DNA of 64,000 bases from an uncultured Alphaproteobacteria bacterium (GCA_944389135.1 CALXLG010000005.1:1-64000); one strand, 5' to 3'. Shown: positions 26,801-36,161, counted from the first letter of the stretch. Program-made: numbers and translations. Notes: generated by a model from the letters alone, not told the origin.

Positions 26801-28812
26801 TATCTAGTACAAACGAAGACTATGGGGTGTTGGGTAGTAGTCTACATTGTATGGCATCAAGTATTAGCAGTTGTATAGGTGGGTATTATGCACCAAGTGG
26901 TACAAGTAATACTTGGGCAGAAAGCGTTGAAGCTTTAAAAGACGTTGTTTGTGTTGATGCAGGAAAAGGTTATTATTCACCAGAAGGAAATATAAACAGA
27001 ACTCAGTGCCCAACTGGTTATACTGATGGTAATGCCGCAACTGCAGAAAGTGGTTGTAAAATGAGTGTTGACGCAGGAAAATATGTGGCAAGCGCAAAGG
27101 CAACAAGCGCGACGCCATGTGCTAATTGGACATACAAGGGGGCTCATACAGTAAACTATGGTTCTACATCCAGTTGTACATCTTGTCCTACATTAACTAG
27201 CGGGTGGACAAAAGCAACAGGTACTGGATGGACTTCGTACACATCTTGCTATCAAACGAAATCGGGTACGGCAATAAGTTCATATTGTAGTTCTGGAACA
27301 CTTAAACAGACTGCAACAAGTTCAACTACTTGGGGAGCGACAACAATATCATCTGCATTAAGTGCAAAAGCTGGTGCATATGTAAATGGTCAAACATGTA
27401 GCCAATGTACGTCAGGATACTATTGTACAGGTGGAACAACCGCAAGGAAAGCCTGTGTTATAGGTTCTTATAGCGCGGCAGGTGCATCTAGTTGTATTGC
27501 CTGCGCAGATGGAAAAACAACAAGTGCCGCAGGTAGTAAGTCTTGTAATGCAACCTGCTCTAATGCAAATGACAGTGATGGAGATTCTGCTGTTAAAGGT
27601 TGGGTTGATACAACGTGGAATACGAATAATACTGTATCAAATTTATGTAAGGCCGCGTCTTGTTTGGGTGGCGAAAATGGGCACTACCTAGATAACGGTA
27701 ATTGCCCGCGCTGTGATAGTTTTGCGAACGGCTTATATCCACGCAGTTCTAATAGTGGTACAACAAAGGGACAAGAAGCATGTTTCTTATATACTGCGGA
27801 TATACCTGGAAAGTATATTGCATCTCAAAGAGCAACCAGTGCGACTTTGTGCCAAAAAGGAACTTATTCTGCAGGTTCAACGTCAAGAGTTGTTCATTAT
27901 GGTGAAACGTCAAGTTGTGATGGGTGCCCTGATAATACATATGCAGATGAACAAGGTTTAACAGCATGCAAATCGTGTTTGGAAAACTATACAACTTATG
28001 GTGCAAAGACATCGCCGTCTGCATGCAGAATATTATGTCAGGGTGGTTCGTATCTTGCGTCCGCTAATGCTACGCAGTGTTCCAATGTAGGTTCAGGATA
28101 TTGGGCGCCACAGGCATATGTTACACAAGGTAATGTTGGTACAAGAAACAGATGTGCAACAGGTTTAACAACAATCGGTTTTGGCTCTGGTGCAGATGAA
28201 GAAGACGATTGTGGTAGAATACTTCATATTGGAGACGGAAAATTATACTTAAGAAGTACGAAAAAAACAGATTTAGCATTGAATGTAAATATAGGGGGGA
28301 CCACTTATTATGGCAATATGTCCACAGAAGATAAATTTATGAGTGACGGAATAGAAAAAAGCTTAAAACTTAATGTAAACGGAACAATATACTCTGTCTA
28401 CGATGATAGTGCAGATGCCTTCTTTGGTGGTGGTGAAACAGGCATATCTATAAGCCCGAATTTAGCTGCAACAACGATAGTTCCTGCATCGTATAATAAC
28501 GCGTCAGGTTTAAGCTGGTCCGCAACTTTATCTGATGGTACAACGGTGTCTGGTGTTGGTGCTTGTGATGCAACAACCGCAGAAAATGGAGATGTTTCAG
28601 CAGATGGATTTTCGCCAAGTGGAACAGGAAGTGGTTGTTGGTGTAAAATTAATTCGCCGGCACAAGGTGCCAGATATGTATACGGAACAACTAATTCGTC
28701 TTGTTCTACTAAATGCGGATATTTCTGTGCTAATAATATGAAAGGCACCAGTGCCAAGAACATTACATATCGTACGAATTTGTATACAACCGCAGGAATA
28801 TCAGTTCAATAA
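23806..28812 (+). CDS. Giant secreted Cys-rich protein with two discoidin-like domains
   Basis: This encodes 1668 residues. A signal peptide (MRKILGFLACLLMLITAGNVLA) is followed by many short Cys/Gly/Thr/Ser modules of the type CxACxGxxYCxxGxxxxC and SGYYxxG, resembling GCC2/GCC3 or TNFR-like cysteine modules. Two F5/8 type C (discoidin)-like domains lie at about 285-435 and 598-742; both have RYV/RYIR...VTEIQAFA and LIWDxGSxQTVxSIKFA, typical of carbohydrate- or lipid-binding beta sandwiches. A module of about 85 residues occurs twice (about 787-872 and 1132-1216), almost identical in DNA. A distinct Cys-poor C-terminal domain starts near 1470. It is most likely an extracellular adhesin-like surface protein. 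The smaller genes at 60977 and 61990 are relatives. Confidence 0.85.
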   Translation: MRKILGFLACLLMLITAGNVLAAGYTCPTYKKYTSCKSGYYISNCPTSSSSWTGQTISSSSLTTGNSCKACPTGYTCSGGLVCPKAKTVTCSAGYYLPANATSCSACGGNRYWCPGGTFTPSSSAQGRNSVTSGYYTTGGTPTTRTGQSACGSNAYYCTGGVRNRVSSGYYSTGGTSTTRTGQSQCTGATYCSSGVKNNCPGSYTANTTAGKTSASQCQISCAAGTRVATKNGSCTTSSGAWFSSATTTNYGQVSLYNFCPKGFNSSSTSASGHDASTDCKISISGGKYISANNMQARYVKLWSSGNTTNTLTHVVEIQAFASSNGTGTNLLSGKGGTRGSNLTNATNGSWSRSAYASGTTGDLDLIWDMGSVQTVGSIKFAMYTDGRTYNDVQIALSTNGTTWTTVLGPVDIITQNLMTASPHLLVVAPSQQNSCPAGTAISSRTKALLSAAGSCSACTGRTKYSAAGASSCSTVSSGYYTTGCNTSGNNCTGQTQCTGATYCASGVKNNCPSGYTANTTAGKTAASQCQISCAAGARVATKNAACTSPAGNWISTAATTTNYGQVSLVTYCPAGFYAAGTTAAGHNAASDCTVSVSGGYYIPSNTMKTRYIRMQSGDYPMYVTEIQAFAANNATGTNLLLGKGGIAGSNLTNATNNNWNPTVYASGTDLIWDIGSIQTVASIKFALSSNVSTNSPEVVIAFSENGSEWTMVMEPTTITPRSGVSQLPGEILIVAPSEELKCSAGTFGASRTKPLLNAADTCTKCTGATYSGAGASACTSCPAQTSGWTRATGTGWTSYTSCYQTKSGTAISSYCSSGTLKQTATSSTTWGATTISSALSAKAGAYVNGQTCSQCTSGYYCTGGTTARKACSTLANGFYPNSAAGSDAATDCYTDDLSGQYIASAKATSATNCAAGTYKGKNNVNYGSTSSCSACTGATYSGAGASSCTSCPKATKYLDRVTSYSYWTSDGVHDDRYGCRAFIKEDDPKGNYTMSCSLSSTNEDYGVLGSSLHCMASSISSCIGGYYAPSGTSNTWAESVEALKDVVCVDAGKGYYSPEGNINRTQCPTGYTDGNAATAESGCKMSVDAGKYVASAKATSATPCANWTYKGAHTVNYGSTSSCTSCPTLTSGWTKATGTGWTSYTSCYQTKSGTAISSYCSSGTLKQTATSSTTWGATTISSALSAKAGAYVNGQTCSQCTSGYYCTGGTTARKACVIGSYSAAGASSCIACADGKTTSAAGSKSCNATCSNANDSDGDSAVKGWVDTTWNTNNTVSNLCKAASCLGGENGHYLDNGNCPRCDSFANGLYPRSSNSGTTKGQEACFLYTADIPGKYIASQRATSATLCQKGTYSAGSTSRVVHYGETSSCDGCPDNTYADEQGLTACKSCLENYTTYGAKTSPSACRILCQGGSYLASANATQCSNVGSGYWAPQAYVTQGNVGTRNRCATGLTTIGFGSGADEEDDCGRILHIGDGKLYLRSTKKTDLALNVNIGGTTYYGNMSTEDKFMSDGIEKSLKLNVNGTIYSVYDDSADAFFGGGETGISISPNLAATTIVPASYNNASGLSWSATLSDGTTVSGVGACDATTAENGDVSADGFSPSGTGSGCWCKINSPAQGARYVYGTTNSSCSTKCGYFCANNMKGTSAKNITYRTNLYTTAGISVQ
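26195..26420 (+). repeat. Intragenic repeat, copy 1
   Basis: 226 bp that recur 1035 bp downstream (27230-27455) with about six substitutions by eye. The offset is a multiple of three, so both copies encode the same module. Confidence 0.85.
27230..27455 (+). repeat. Intragenic repeat, copy 2
   Basis: Near-identical partner of 26195-26420; identity ends sharply at codon ACC/TGT after the shared ARKAC peptide. Confidence 0.85.
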
Positions 28813-28844
28813 AAAAGCGCTAATTATATAATTAGCGCTTTTCC
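28813..28844. terminator. Bidirectional hairpin terminator
   Basis: AAAAAAGCGCTAATTAT/ATAATTAGCGCTTTT is an inverted repeat that overlaps the 3' end of the convergent minus-strand gene. Confidence 0.85.
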
Positions 28845-29047
28845 CCTTGATGTTTTGCAGCAATAAGTGCTGTCTTTAAAGATTGTTCGGCAATTTGTCG
28901 TAATTTTTGGGCAAATGTTCGCATATTCATGGCGTCTGCCACGCTGTCGCCAAAAATCTGTGCAATATACTCTATTTGTGTGGGTGCAATTACAAAAACA
29001 TCACTGGTTATATTAGAAGGACTTAGACGATAAACATTTTCTCTCAT
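28832..29047 (-). CDS. Small protein of unknown function
   Basis: This encodes 71 residues with a strong ribosome site (GGGAGG) 9-14 bp before the ATG, which supports it as a real gene. It has no signal peptide. The second half is helical and amphipathic (MRTFAQKLRQIAEQSLKTAL), and the first half contains SNITSDVFVIAPTQIEYIAQIFGD. I recognise no family. It is divergent from secA and convergent with the giant Cys-rich gene. Confidence 0.65.
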   Translation of the reverse strand: MRENVYRLSPSNITSDVFVIAPTQIEYIAQIFGDSVADAMNMRTFAQKLRQIAEQSLKTALIAAKHQGEKR

Positions 29048-29182
29048 TATGCAAAACCTCCCTAAAAATATAAAAAATCAATTTTGATACTTGTTTGTTC
29101 GTTTGTTTGCATTATATCATAAAGTATCTTGACCGCAAGCCGCAAAATTGCTATACCAATCAAGAAAAGATAAGGAAAAAGT

Positions 29183-31792
29183 ATGTTAAAAAATATAATT
29201 GGAAAAATTCTGGGGTCTGCAAATGACAGACTTGTAAAGTCTTATGACAAAACTGTGTCTTTAATCAACGACTTAGAACCTAAATATCATGCAATGTCTG
29301 ATGAAGAGTTGCGTGCACAGACTGATGTATTGCGTAAGCGTATTGCAGACGGTGAAAAAGAAAAAAATATTTTGCCAGATGCTTTTGCTCTTGTTCGTGA
29401 AGCGTCAATTCGTTCTATTGGCTTGCGTCATTTCAATGTCCAGATGATTGGTGGTATGGTTTTGACAAACGGTCAAATTGCAGAAATGAAGACCGGTGAA
29501 GGTAAAACTTTGGTTGCGACTTTGGCGCTTTATTTGAAGGCTTTGTATGGTAAAGGCGCACATCTTATTACTGTTAATGATTATTTAGCTTCCCGAGACG
29601 CAGAATGGATGGGGCAAGTTTATCGCTTTTTAGGTATGTCTGTCGGTATAATACAGCATGATATGACCGATGACGAACGTCGTAATGCATATGCTTGTGA
29701 TATTACATATGTAACGAATTCAGAACTAGGTTTTGATTATTTGCGTGATAATATGAAATTCTCAAAATCTCAGCAGGTATTACGCCCGTTATTCTTTGCC
29801 ATCGTTGACGAAGTTGATAGTATTTTGATTGACGAAGCTCGTACCCCTTTAATTATTTCTGGACCGGCAGAAGACACCAGTGAGCTTTATGAAAAAGTTG
29901 ACGCGGTTGTTGCAAAACTAGGACCAGATGACTATAAGAAAGACGAAAAAGATAGACATGTTACTTTGACCGAGGCTGGTGTTGATACCGCTACACGTCT
30001 ATTAAAAGAAGCGGGTTTGCTGGTTGGTGATAACTTATATGCGTCAGAAAATGCGGCACTTGTTATGCATATTCAACAGTCTTTGTTGGCACACCACTTG
30101 TATCAAAAGAACGTTAATTATGTTGTAAGAAACGGTGAAATTCTGATAGTTGATGAATTCACTGGGCGTGTTATGACAGGACGTCGCTTTGGTAAAGGCT
30201 TGCATCAGGCAATTGAAGCAAAAGAACATGTAAAAGTTCAGCCTGAAAATCAGACAGTTTCTAGCATTTCTTATCAGAACTTGTTCCGTTTGTACCCTAC
30301 TCTTTCTGGTATGACGGGTACTGCAATGACAGAAGCGGCAGAATTTGAAGAAATTTATAAGTTGCGTGTTGTTTCAATTCCTACAAATCGCCCGGTTGCA
30401 CGTATTGACCATCATGACGAAATATATCGTAATAAAGAAGAAAAGTATGATGCGATTATAAAGCAAATTAGCGATTGTATGGCAAGAAAGCAACCTGTTC
30501 TGGTTGGTACCGTTTCAATTGAAAAATCTGAAGAGCTGGCGGCAATTGTTCGTAAAAAACTTGGTATAGAGCCAGCAGTTCTTAACGCGAAACATCATGA
30601 ATCTGAAGCAAAAATTGTTGCACAGGCAGGTGCACCAGGTGCTGTAACAATCGCAACTAATATGGCTGGTCGTGGTACTGATATTAAATTGGGTGGTAAT
30701 GCAGAAGATTTAATTGCTGCGTTAAGCCCAGAAGACCCAGATTTTGAAGCTAAGAAAAAAGAAATCTATGAAAAAATAGAAAATAATAAAAAGCAGGTGT
30801 TAGAAGCTGGTGGTTTGTACGTAATTGGTACAGAACGTCATGAATCACGTCGTATTGATAATCAGTTGCGTGGTCGTAGCGGTCGTCAGGGTGACCCAGG
30901 TGATTCTAAATTCTTCTTGGCGTTGGATGACGATTTAATGCGTATATTTGGTGCAGCGCGTCTTAACGGTATGTTAACCACGTTGGGCCTAAAAACGGGT
31001 GAAGCTATTACTCATCCGTGGATAACGAAAGCTCTTGAAAAAGCCCAGAAACGCGTAGAATCAAGATACTTTGAATCTCGTAAAGAATTATTAAAGTATG
31101 ATGACGTTATGAATGAACAGCGTGGTGTAGTCTATAAGCAACGTGATGATTTAATGACGTCTGAAGATTTAGCGCCGTTGGCGAAAGAAATGATTGGCGA
31201 CGTTGTTGAAATGATTTGCGAAAATAATATACCTGAAAAATCTCATCCAATGGATTGGAACACAGAAGGTATTCATAATGCAATGATACGCGTCTTTGCC
31301 TTGGATATAACAGATATAGAAAAATGGAAAACAGACGAAACTATTACAGAACGTAAAGCGTATGAGTCTTTGTTGGCTTTGGCAATGCGCAGATATAACA
31401 ATCAGGCAGAAAAGTATGGTCCTGAATTAATGCAGATGGCGTCACGTCAAATGATGCTGGGTGCCTTAGATTCTGTGTGGAAACGTCATTTGCAGCAAAT
31501 GGATTATTTGCAGACAGCAATAGGTTTGCGTGGTTATGCACAGAAAAATCCTTTATATGAATACAAACGTGAAGCATTAGATTTATTTAAGAACACAATA
31601 AATAATTTCAAGATAATGTCTGTATCTTATATTTCAAGAATGGAGCTGACACGCGAAGATGTTGCAGCAACAGAAAAAGAACGTGCACAACATGATGCGG
31701 CGTTAAATCAGGCCGGTGAAGCACGCAGAAATGCGCCCTGTCCGTGTGGGTCTGGCTTAAAATACAAGCATTGTTGTGGAAAACTTCATTAA
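29183..31792 (+). CDS. secA: Protein translocase ATPase SecA
   Basis: This encodes 869 residues, normal length. It has the DEAD-like motor with Walker A KTGEGKTL (about 103-110), Walker B VDEVDSILIDEARTP (about 208), the second nucleotide domain with NMAGRGTDIKLGG, and the RGRSGRQGDPG arginine-finger block. The helical scaffold follows, and the C-terminal zinc motif CPCGSGLKYKHCCG is intact, the site for SecB/ribosome contact. SecA drives preproteins through SecYEG, which matters here because this genome exports many Cys-rich proteins. An AAGGAAAAAG site precedes the ATG. It ends at a terminator before dnaE. Confidence 0.98.
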   Translation: MLKNIIGKILGSANDRLVKSYDKTVSLINDLEPKYHAMSDEELRAQTDVLRKRIADGEKEKNILPDAFALVREASIRSIGLRHFNVQMIGGMVLTNGQIAEMKTGEGKTLVATLALYLKALYGKGAHLITVNDYLASRDAEWMGQVYRFLGMSVGIIQHDMTDDERRNAYACDITYVTNSELGFDYLRDNMKFSKSQQVLRPLFFAIVDEVDSILIDEARTPLIISGPAEDTSELYEKVDAVVAKLGPDDYKKDEKDRHVTLTEAGVDTATRLLKEAGLLVGDNLYASENAALVMHIQQSLLAHHLYQKNVNYVVRNGEILIVDEFTGRVMTGRRFGKGLHQAIEAKEHVKVQPENQTVSSISYQNLFRLYPTLSGMTGTAMTEAAEFEEIYKLRVVSIPTNRPVARIDHHDEIYRNKEEKYDAIIKQISDCMARKQPVLVGTVSIEKSEELAAIVRKKLGIEPAVLNAKHHESEAKIVAQAGAPGAVTIATNMAGRGTDIKLGGNAEDLIAALSPEDPDFEAKKKEIYEKIENNKKQVLEAGGLYVIGTERHESRRIDNQLRGRSGRQGDPGDSKFFLALDDDLMRIFGAARLNGMLTTLGLKTGEAITHPWITKALEKAQKRVESRYFESRKELLKYDDVMNEQRGVVYKQRDDLMTSEDLAPLAKEMIGDVVEMICENNIPEKSHPMDWNTEGIHNAMIRVFALDITDIEKWKTDETITERKAYESLLALAMRRYNNQAEKYGPELMQMASRQMMLGALDSVWKRHLQQMDYLQTAIGLRGYAQKNPLYEYKREALDLFKNTINNFKIMSVSYISRMELTREDVAATEKERAQHDAALNQAGEARRNAPCPCGSGLKYKHCCGKLH

Positions 31793-31794
31793 TG

Positions 31795-31826
31795 TGCGGG
31801 GGTAAAAATCCCCGCTTTTTTTATAA
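31795..31826 (+). terminator. secA terminator
   Basis: GCGGGGG/CCCCGC stem with a TAAAAAT loop, followed by seven T residues. Confidence 0.8.
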
Positions 31827-31867
31827 AAGCTGTCAATAAAAAAATCCTAAAAATTTTAAATATAGGG

Positions 31868-31897
31868 TTGCGTTAGTTATGGCTTTTTTGCTATCGT
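31868..31897 (+). promoter_or_regulatory. Promoter of dnaE with start at the ATG
   Basis: TTGCGT (-35) and TATCGT (-10), 18 bp apart. The -10 ends 6 nt before the ATG of dnaE, so the predicted start of transcription is the A of the ATG; no ribosome binding site is present. Confidence 0.55.
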
Positions 31898-31903
31898 GCC
31901 GGC

Positions 31904-34900
31904 ATGGGAAATAACTTTGTTCATCTTCGTACGCATTCTAGGTTTTCTATCGGGGCAAGTACCCTAAAAGTAAAAGATATACCAGATTTATGTAAGGCCT
32001 TGAATATGAGTGCGTGCGCACTGACTGACACAAACTTGATGTCGGGATGTGCAGAGTTTTCTGATGTTATGCCTAAAAATAAAGTTCAGCCAATAATAGG
32101 TATAGAAATTACGTTGAATCAACATAATGTAGACCCAAAAATACTAAGAATGTCTGCCCTTTCAAAAATTGTTTTGCTGGCGCAAAATCATGAGGGGTAT
32201 TTAAATCTTTGCGAGTTGAATCGTATAATGTATATGCGTGAAGAAAATCATCACTTGGGACCATATATTACATTTGACGAACTAGAATTTCATAACAAAG
32301 GTCTGATTTGCTTATCTGGGGCACATACAGGACCTGTTGGGGTTGCTATATTAAATGGTCAACAAAATTTGGCGGTTTCTTATGCAAAGCAGTTATTAGA
32401 AATCTTTGGTAATCGTTTTTATATTGAAATTCAGCGCCACGGGTTAGAAGAAGAAATCAAGACAGAACCAGAATTCTTGAAAATTGCCCAAGATTTAAAT
32501 ATACCTATTGTCGCAACAAATGATGTCTCTTTTGCAGCGGATAGTGATTATGAGGCAGAAGATGCACTTAGCTGTGTTTTAGGTCAAACAAAAGTTATTG
32601 ACCCAGAAAGACCAAGAAAGTCATCAGAGCAGTATTTTAAGTCCGCAGAACAAATGACAGAATTATTTTCTGACTTGCCAGAAGCAATAGAAAATACGGG
32701 TATAATTGCACAAAGATGTGCGTTTTTTGTAAACGTTCATGAAAAACCGTTGTTGCCTAGATTTGGTGATGACTTAGAGCAAGAGTGTCAAATGTTGCGC
32801 GACCATACAATGACAGGTCTTGCTAAAAACTTGAAAGAGCACGGCATAACAGATACTGCCCCTTATTATGAACAGGCCGAATTTGAGCTGGGGGTAATTA
32901 TAAATATGGGCTTTCCAGGGTATTTCCTGATTGTTGCGGACTATATAGACTGGTGCAGAAAAAACGATATTTTAACGGGCCCCGGGCGTGGGTCTGGTGC
33001 GGGTTCTATCGTTGCATGGGCGTTGGGAATTACACACGTAAACCCGTTGCAGTATGGTTTGCTGTTCGAAAGATTTTTGAATCCTGACCGTATATCGATG
33101 CCCGATTTTGATGTTGACTTTGAACCAACTGGTATTGAACGTGTTTTGGCATATATATGCGATAAGTACGGGCATGATTCGGTATGTCGTATTATTACTT
33201 TTGGCAGTTTACAGGCGCGTGGTGCAATACGTGATATTGGGCGTGTTTATGGAATACCTTATTCTAAATCAGATAGGCTTTCTAAATTAATTCCTCAAGA
33301 TGCAAAAACTCTTAAAATAGCTGTAGATTCTTCACCAGAAATTCAGACTATTTTGCAAAATGACGAAGATATGAATAAGGTTGTTCATATTGCTGAAGAG
33401 CTAGAGGGGTCTTTGCGTAATTTGGGGCAACATGCATGTGGCGTTGTTATCGGTGATCGCCCTACTACAAAAATTGCACCAGTTTATCGTGACCCCGCGA
33501 ACCAATTGCCGTCGTGTCAGTTTGACGGGCATTATCTTGAGTCAGCCGGATTAATCAAATTTGACTTTTTGGGCCTAGAAACATTGGCGGTATTAAAGTA
33601 CGCGATTAAGCTTATTCAGCAAACACGTGGTATTAATATTGATTTAGACCAAATACCAACGGATGATGAAAAAACTATGAAATTGTGGCAAGCTGGGTTA
33701 ACAGAAGGCATATTCCAGTTTGATGCGCCGTTTGTTCAACAGACTTTGCGTAAGATGCATCCGACAAGTTTCTTAGAAATTTCAGCTTTGAATGCGTTGA
33801 ACCGCCCTGGCCCAATTGCTTTTATTCCGCAGTTTATTGCGCGTATGCATGGTGATGAAAAGGTTGAATATGTTCATCCACGTGCAGAACCAATATTAAA
33901 AGAAACATACGGTATTATTGTTTATCAAGAACAGGTTATGCAATTAACACGTGTCTTAGCAGGTTTTACGCGTGGGCAGTCTGATAACGTGCGTAAAGCT
34001 ATGGGTAAGAAAATTATTAAAATGTTGGATGAGCTAGAAGGTAAGTTCTATGAGGGGTGTGAAAAAGAACAAACCTTAAACCGTGAACAGGCAAAAGAAT
34101 TATGGGAAAAGTTCAAAGAATTTGCAAAATATGCATTTAATAAATCTCACGCAATTGCATATTCTATTGTGGCAAATCAATGTGCTTATCTGAAAGCTAA
34201 TTATACACCAGAGTTTTTGGCCGCGTCTATGTCCAGTAATTTAAATGACACTGACCAATTGGCACTGTTTGTTGATGACGCAAAAGCTAATTTTGGTATT
34301 CAAATAATTGCCCCAGATATAAATCAAAGCGAATCTTTGTTTACTGTTCGTAACGGGAAAATAATATATGGATTGGCGGCAATAAAAGGTGTTGGAACTG
34401 CGGCTACAGATGCAATTGTCGCAGAACGTAATGCAAATGGCAGGTTTAAGAATTTAACTGATTTTGCAAAACGTTGCGCACCAATAATGAATAAACGAAT
34501 TTTAGAAGCTTTTGCTAAGGTTGGGGTTTTAGATTCTTTGGAATCAAATCGTGCGGCAATATTTATGAATGCTGATGCTATATTGTCTTATGCGTCTAAA
34601 TCAAAAGAAGGTGCGAATTCATTATCTTTGTTTGCTAATACTGTTGAAGATGACGTAGAAGAAGATAGATTGAAGAAAAATTTACCTAATACGACACCAT
34701 GGACGTTTGGTCAAAGATTAGAAAACGAATTATCAGCGCTGGGGTTCTATATATCGGCACATCCACTTGACCAATATAAACATTTAATAGCACGTGCTAA
34801 GCTTACAACCAGCGCAACACTAGAAAGCGTTGGTGATAGAAAGCCTGTGCATATTGCTGCGAATGTAAATTCTTTCTCAAGACGCAGAACAAAGACCGGT

Positions 34901-35314
34901 AAGGATATGATTACAATTAGCGCGTCCGATAGTTTTGGTAATATTGATGCGGTTGCTTTTGGCGATTCTGCGGCTGAGTTTGCGCAAATACTATCAAAAG
35001 AAACTGTTGTTTTGATTTCTGGCAAGTCTTCTAATCGTGATGATCGTGTTTCTGTTTTTGTTGATTCAATAACGCCTTTGACACAATGGGTCGCAAAGAT
35101 AGCAAATAAAATTATATTGGATATTTATGACCAGTCAGTATTACAAAATGTAAAAAAAGCTTTGGTTGCATTAAAACCTGGTATGACAAAAGTGGTTTTG
35201 AATTTACATACAGGTGATAAAGTCGCTGCAATGGCTTTAAAAGGTGGCGTGGAATTGGGGGCAACAACTGCAAACGATTTTGTTAATTTAGGAATACGTG
35301 TTGGAATAGAGTAA
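31904..35314 (+). CDS. dnaE: DNA polymerase III alpha subunit
   Basis: This encodes 1136 residues, the replicative polymerase. The N-terminal PHP domain begins FVHLRTHSRFSIGASTL (the usual HSDYS reads HSRFS, which may affect metal binding). The catalytic palm has GPGRGSGAGS (about 360-370) and the aspartate motif MPDFDVDFE (about 397-405). The tiny-finger, helix-hairpin-helix and C-terminal OB-fold domains follow (OB around VHIAANVNSFSRRRTKTGKDM). There is no Shine-Dalgarno; the -10 box position suggests a leaderless message. rsmH starts one base after the stop. Confidence 0.97.
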   Translation: MGNNFVHLRTHSRFSIGASTLKVKDIPDLCKALNMSACALTDTNLMSGCAEFSDVMPKNKVQPIIGIEITLNQHNVDPKILRMSALSKIVLLAQNHEGYLNLCELNRIMYMREENHHLGPYITFDELEFHNKGLICLSGAHTGPVGVAILNGQQNLAVSYAKQLLEIFGNRFYIEIQRHGLEEEIKTEPEFLKIAQDLNIPIVATNDVSFAADSDYEAEDALSCVLGQTKVIDPERPRKSSEQYFKSAEQMTELFSDLPEAIENTGIIAQRCAFFVNVHEKPLLPRFGDDLEQECQMLRDHTMTGLAKNLKEHGITDTAPYYEQAEFELGVIINMGFPGYFLIVADYIDWCRKNDILTGPGRGSGAGSIVAWALGITHVNPLQYGLLFERFLNPDRISMPDFDVDFEPTGIERVLAYICDKYGHDSVCRIITFGSLQARGAIRDIGRVYGIPYSKSDRLSKLIPQDAKTLKIAVDSSPEIQTILQNDEDMNKVVHIAEELEGSLRNLGQHACGVVIGDRPTTKIAPVYRDPANQLPSCQFDGHYLESAGLIKFDFLGLETLAVLKYAIKLIQQTRGINIDLDQIPTDDEKTMKLWQAGLTEGIFQFDAPFVQQTLRKMHPTSFLEISALNALNRPGPIAFIPQFIARMHGDEKVEYVHPRAEPILKETYGIIVYQEQVMQLTRVLAGFTRGQSDNVRKAMGKKIIKMLDELEGKFYEGCEKEQTLNREQAKELWEKFKEFAKYAFNKSHAIAYSIVANQCAYLKANYTPEFLAASMSSNLNDTDQLALFVDDAKANFGIQIIAPDINQSESLFTVRNGKIIYGLAAIKGVGTAATDAIVAERNANGRFKNLTDFAKRCAPIMNKRILEAFAKVGVLDSLESNRAAIFMNADAILSYASKSKEGANSLSLFANTVEDDVEEDRLKKNLPNTTPWTFGQRLENELSALGFYISAHPLDQYKHLIARAKLTTSATLESVGDRKPVHIAANVNSFSRRRTKTGKDMITISASDSFGNIDAVAFGDSAAEFAQILSKETVVLISGKSSNRDDRVSVFVDSITPLTQWVAKIANKIILDIYDQSVLQNVKKALVALKPGMTKVVLNLHTGDKVAAMALKGGVELGATTANDFVNLGIRVGIE

Positions 35315-35315
35315 A

Positions 35316-36161
35316 ATGAAGCATATACCAGTATTATTAAACGCAGTTATGAAGGCTTTGGGCGATGTTCAAGGCAAAAAAATTATAGATGCAACGTTTG
35401 GTGCTGGTGGTTATACAAAGGCTTTCTTGGCAGCTGGGGCGGAAGTAGTTGCATTTGATAGAGACCCTAATGTTATAGCAGATGCGGAAAAAATAAAAAA
35501 AGATTTTGGCGGTCGTTTTTCTTTTGTAGCTAAACCGTTCTCGGCTATTGCGGAACTGAAAGATAAATATGATGCGATTGTTTTTGATTTAGGAATATCT
35601 TCTATGCAAATAGACATACCTAATCGTGGTTTTTCTTTTCGTGAAGATGGCCCATTAGATATGAGAATGTCCCAAACTGGGAAAACAGCAGCGGAACTAA
35701 TAGAACAAATTTCTGTTGATGACTTGGCACAATTATTAAAAATGTACGGAGATATAAAAAAAGCATCTTTGTTGGCAAAGATAATAAAAAATGCCGCACC
35801 CAAAACAACCATGGACTTAAAAGCACTTATAAAGAACCCAAAAGATGTTGCACCTATATTCCAAGCTTTGCGTATTACTGTTAATGATGAAATGGGGGAA
35901 TTAACCCGGGCTTTACAAGCTGTACCTGATTTATTGAACAAAGACGGTAAATGTATATGTGTTACTTTTCACTCGTTAGAAGACAGAATTGTTAAAAATA
36001 CTTTTCGTGACTGGACTAGCGTTCCAGGTGACCCAAGATTGCCGACAATTGAAAGCGCAAAGTTTAAATTGATAAAACCTGCGGTGCCTGATAATGAAGA
36101 ATTAGACAATAATTCGCGTGCTCGCAGTGCTCATATGAGGGGTGTGATAAAATCATATTGA
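35316..36161 (+). CDS. rsmH: 16S rRNA (cytosine-1402-N4)-methyltransferase RsmH
   Basis: This encodes 281 residues. SAM-binding motif I is IIDATFGAGGYTKAFL (about 22-37), with family blocks FDLGISSMQID, RGFSFREDGPLDMRM and FHSLEDRIVKN. It modifies C1402 in the decoding centre of 16S rRNA. In most bacteria rsmH sits in the division and cell-wall cluster with mraZ, ftsL and ftsI; here it follows dnaE by one base and no cell-division genes follow, so that cluster is broken up in this genome. Confidence 0.96.
   Translation: MKHIPVLLNAVMKALGDVQGKKIIDATFGAGGYTKAFLAAGAEVVAFDRDPNVIADAEKIKKDFGGRFSFVAKPFSAIAELKDKYDAIVFDLGISSMQIDIPNRGFSFREDGPLDMRMSQTGKTAAELIEQISVDDLAQLLKMYGDIKKASLLAKIIKNAAPKTTMDLKALIKNPKDVAPIFQALRITVNDEMGELTRALQAVPDLLNKDGKCICVTFHSLEDRIVKNTFRDWTSVPGDPRLPTIESAKFKLIKPAVPDNEELDNNSRARSAHMRGVIKSY

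Noticed and set aside
23806-28812. CRISPR-like or tandem-repeat array
   Set aside because: Repeats lie within one intact coding frame, are unequal in length and encode Cys modules; no spacer-repeat periodicity or cas genes.
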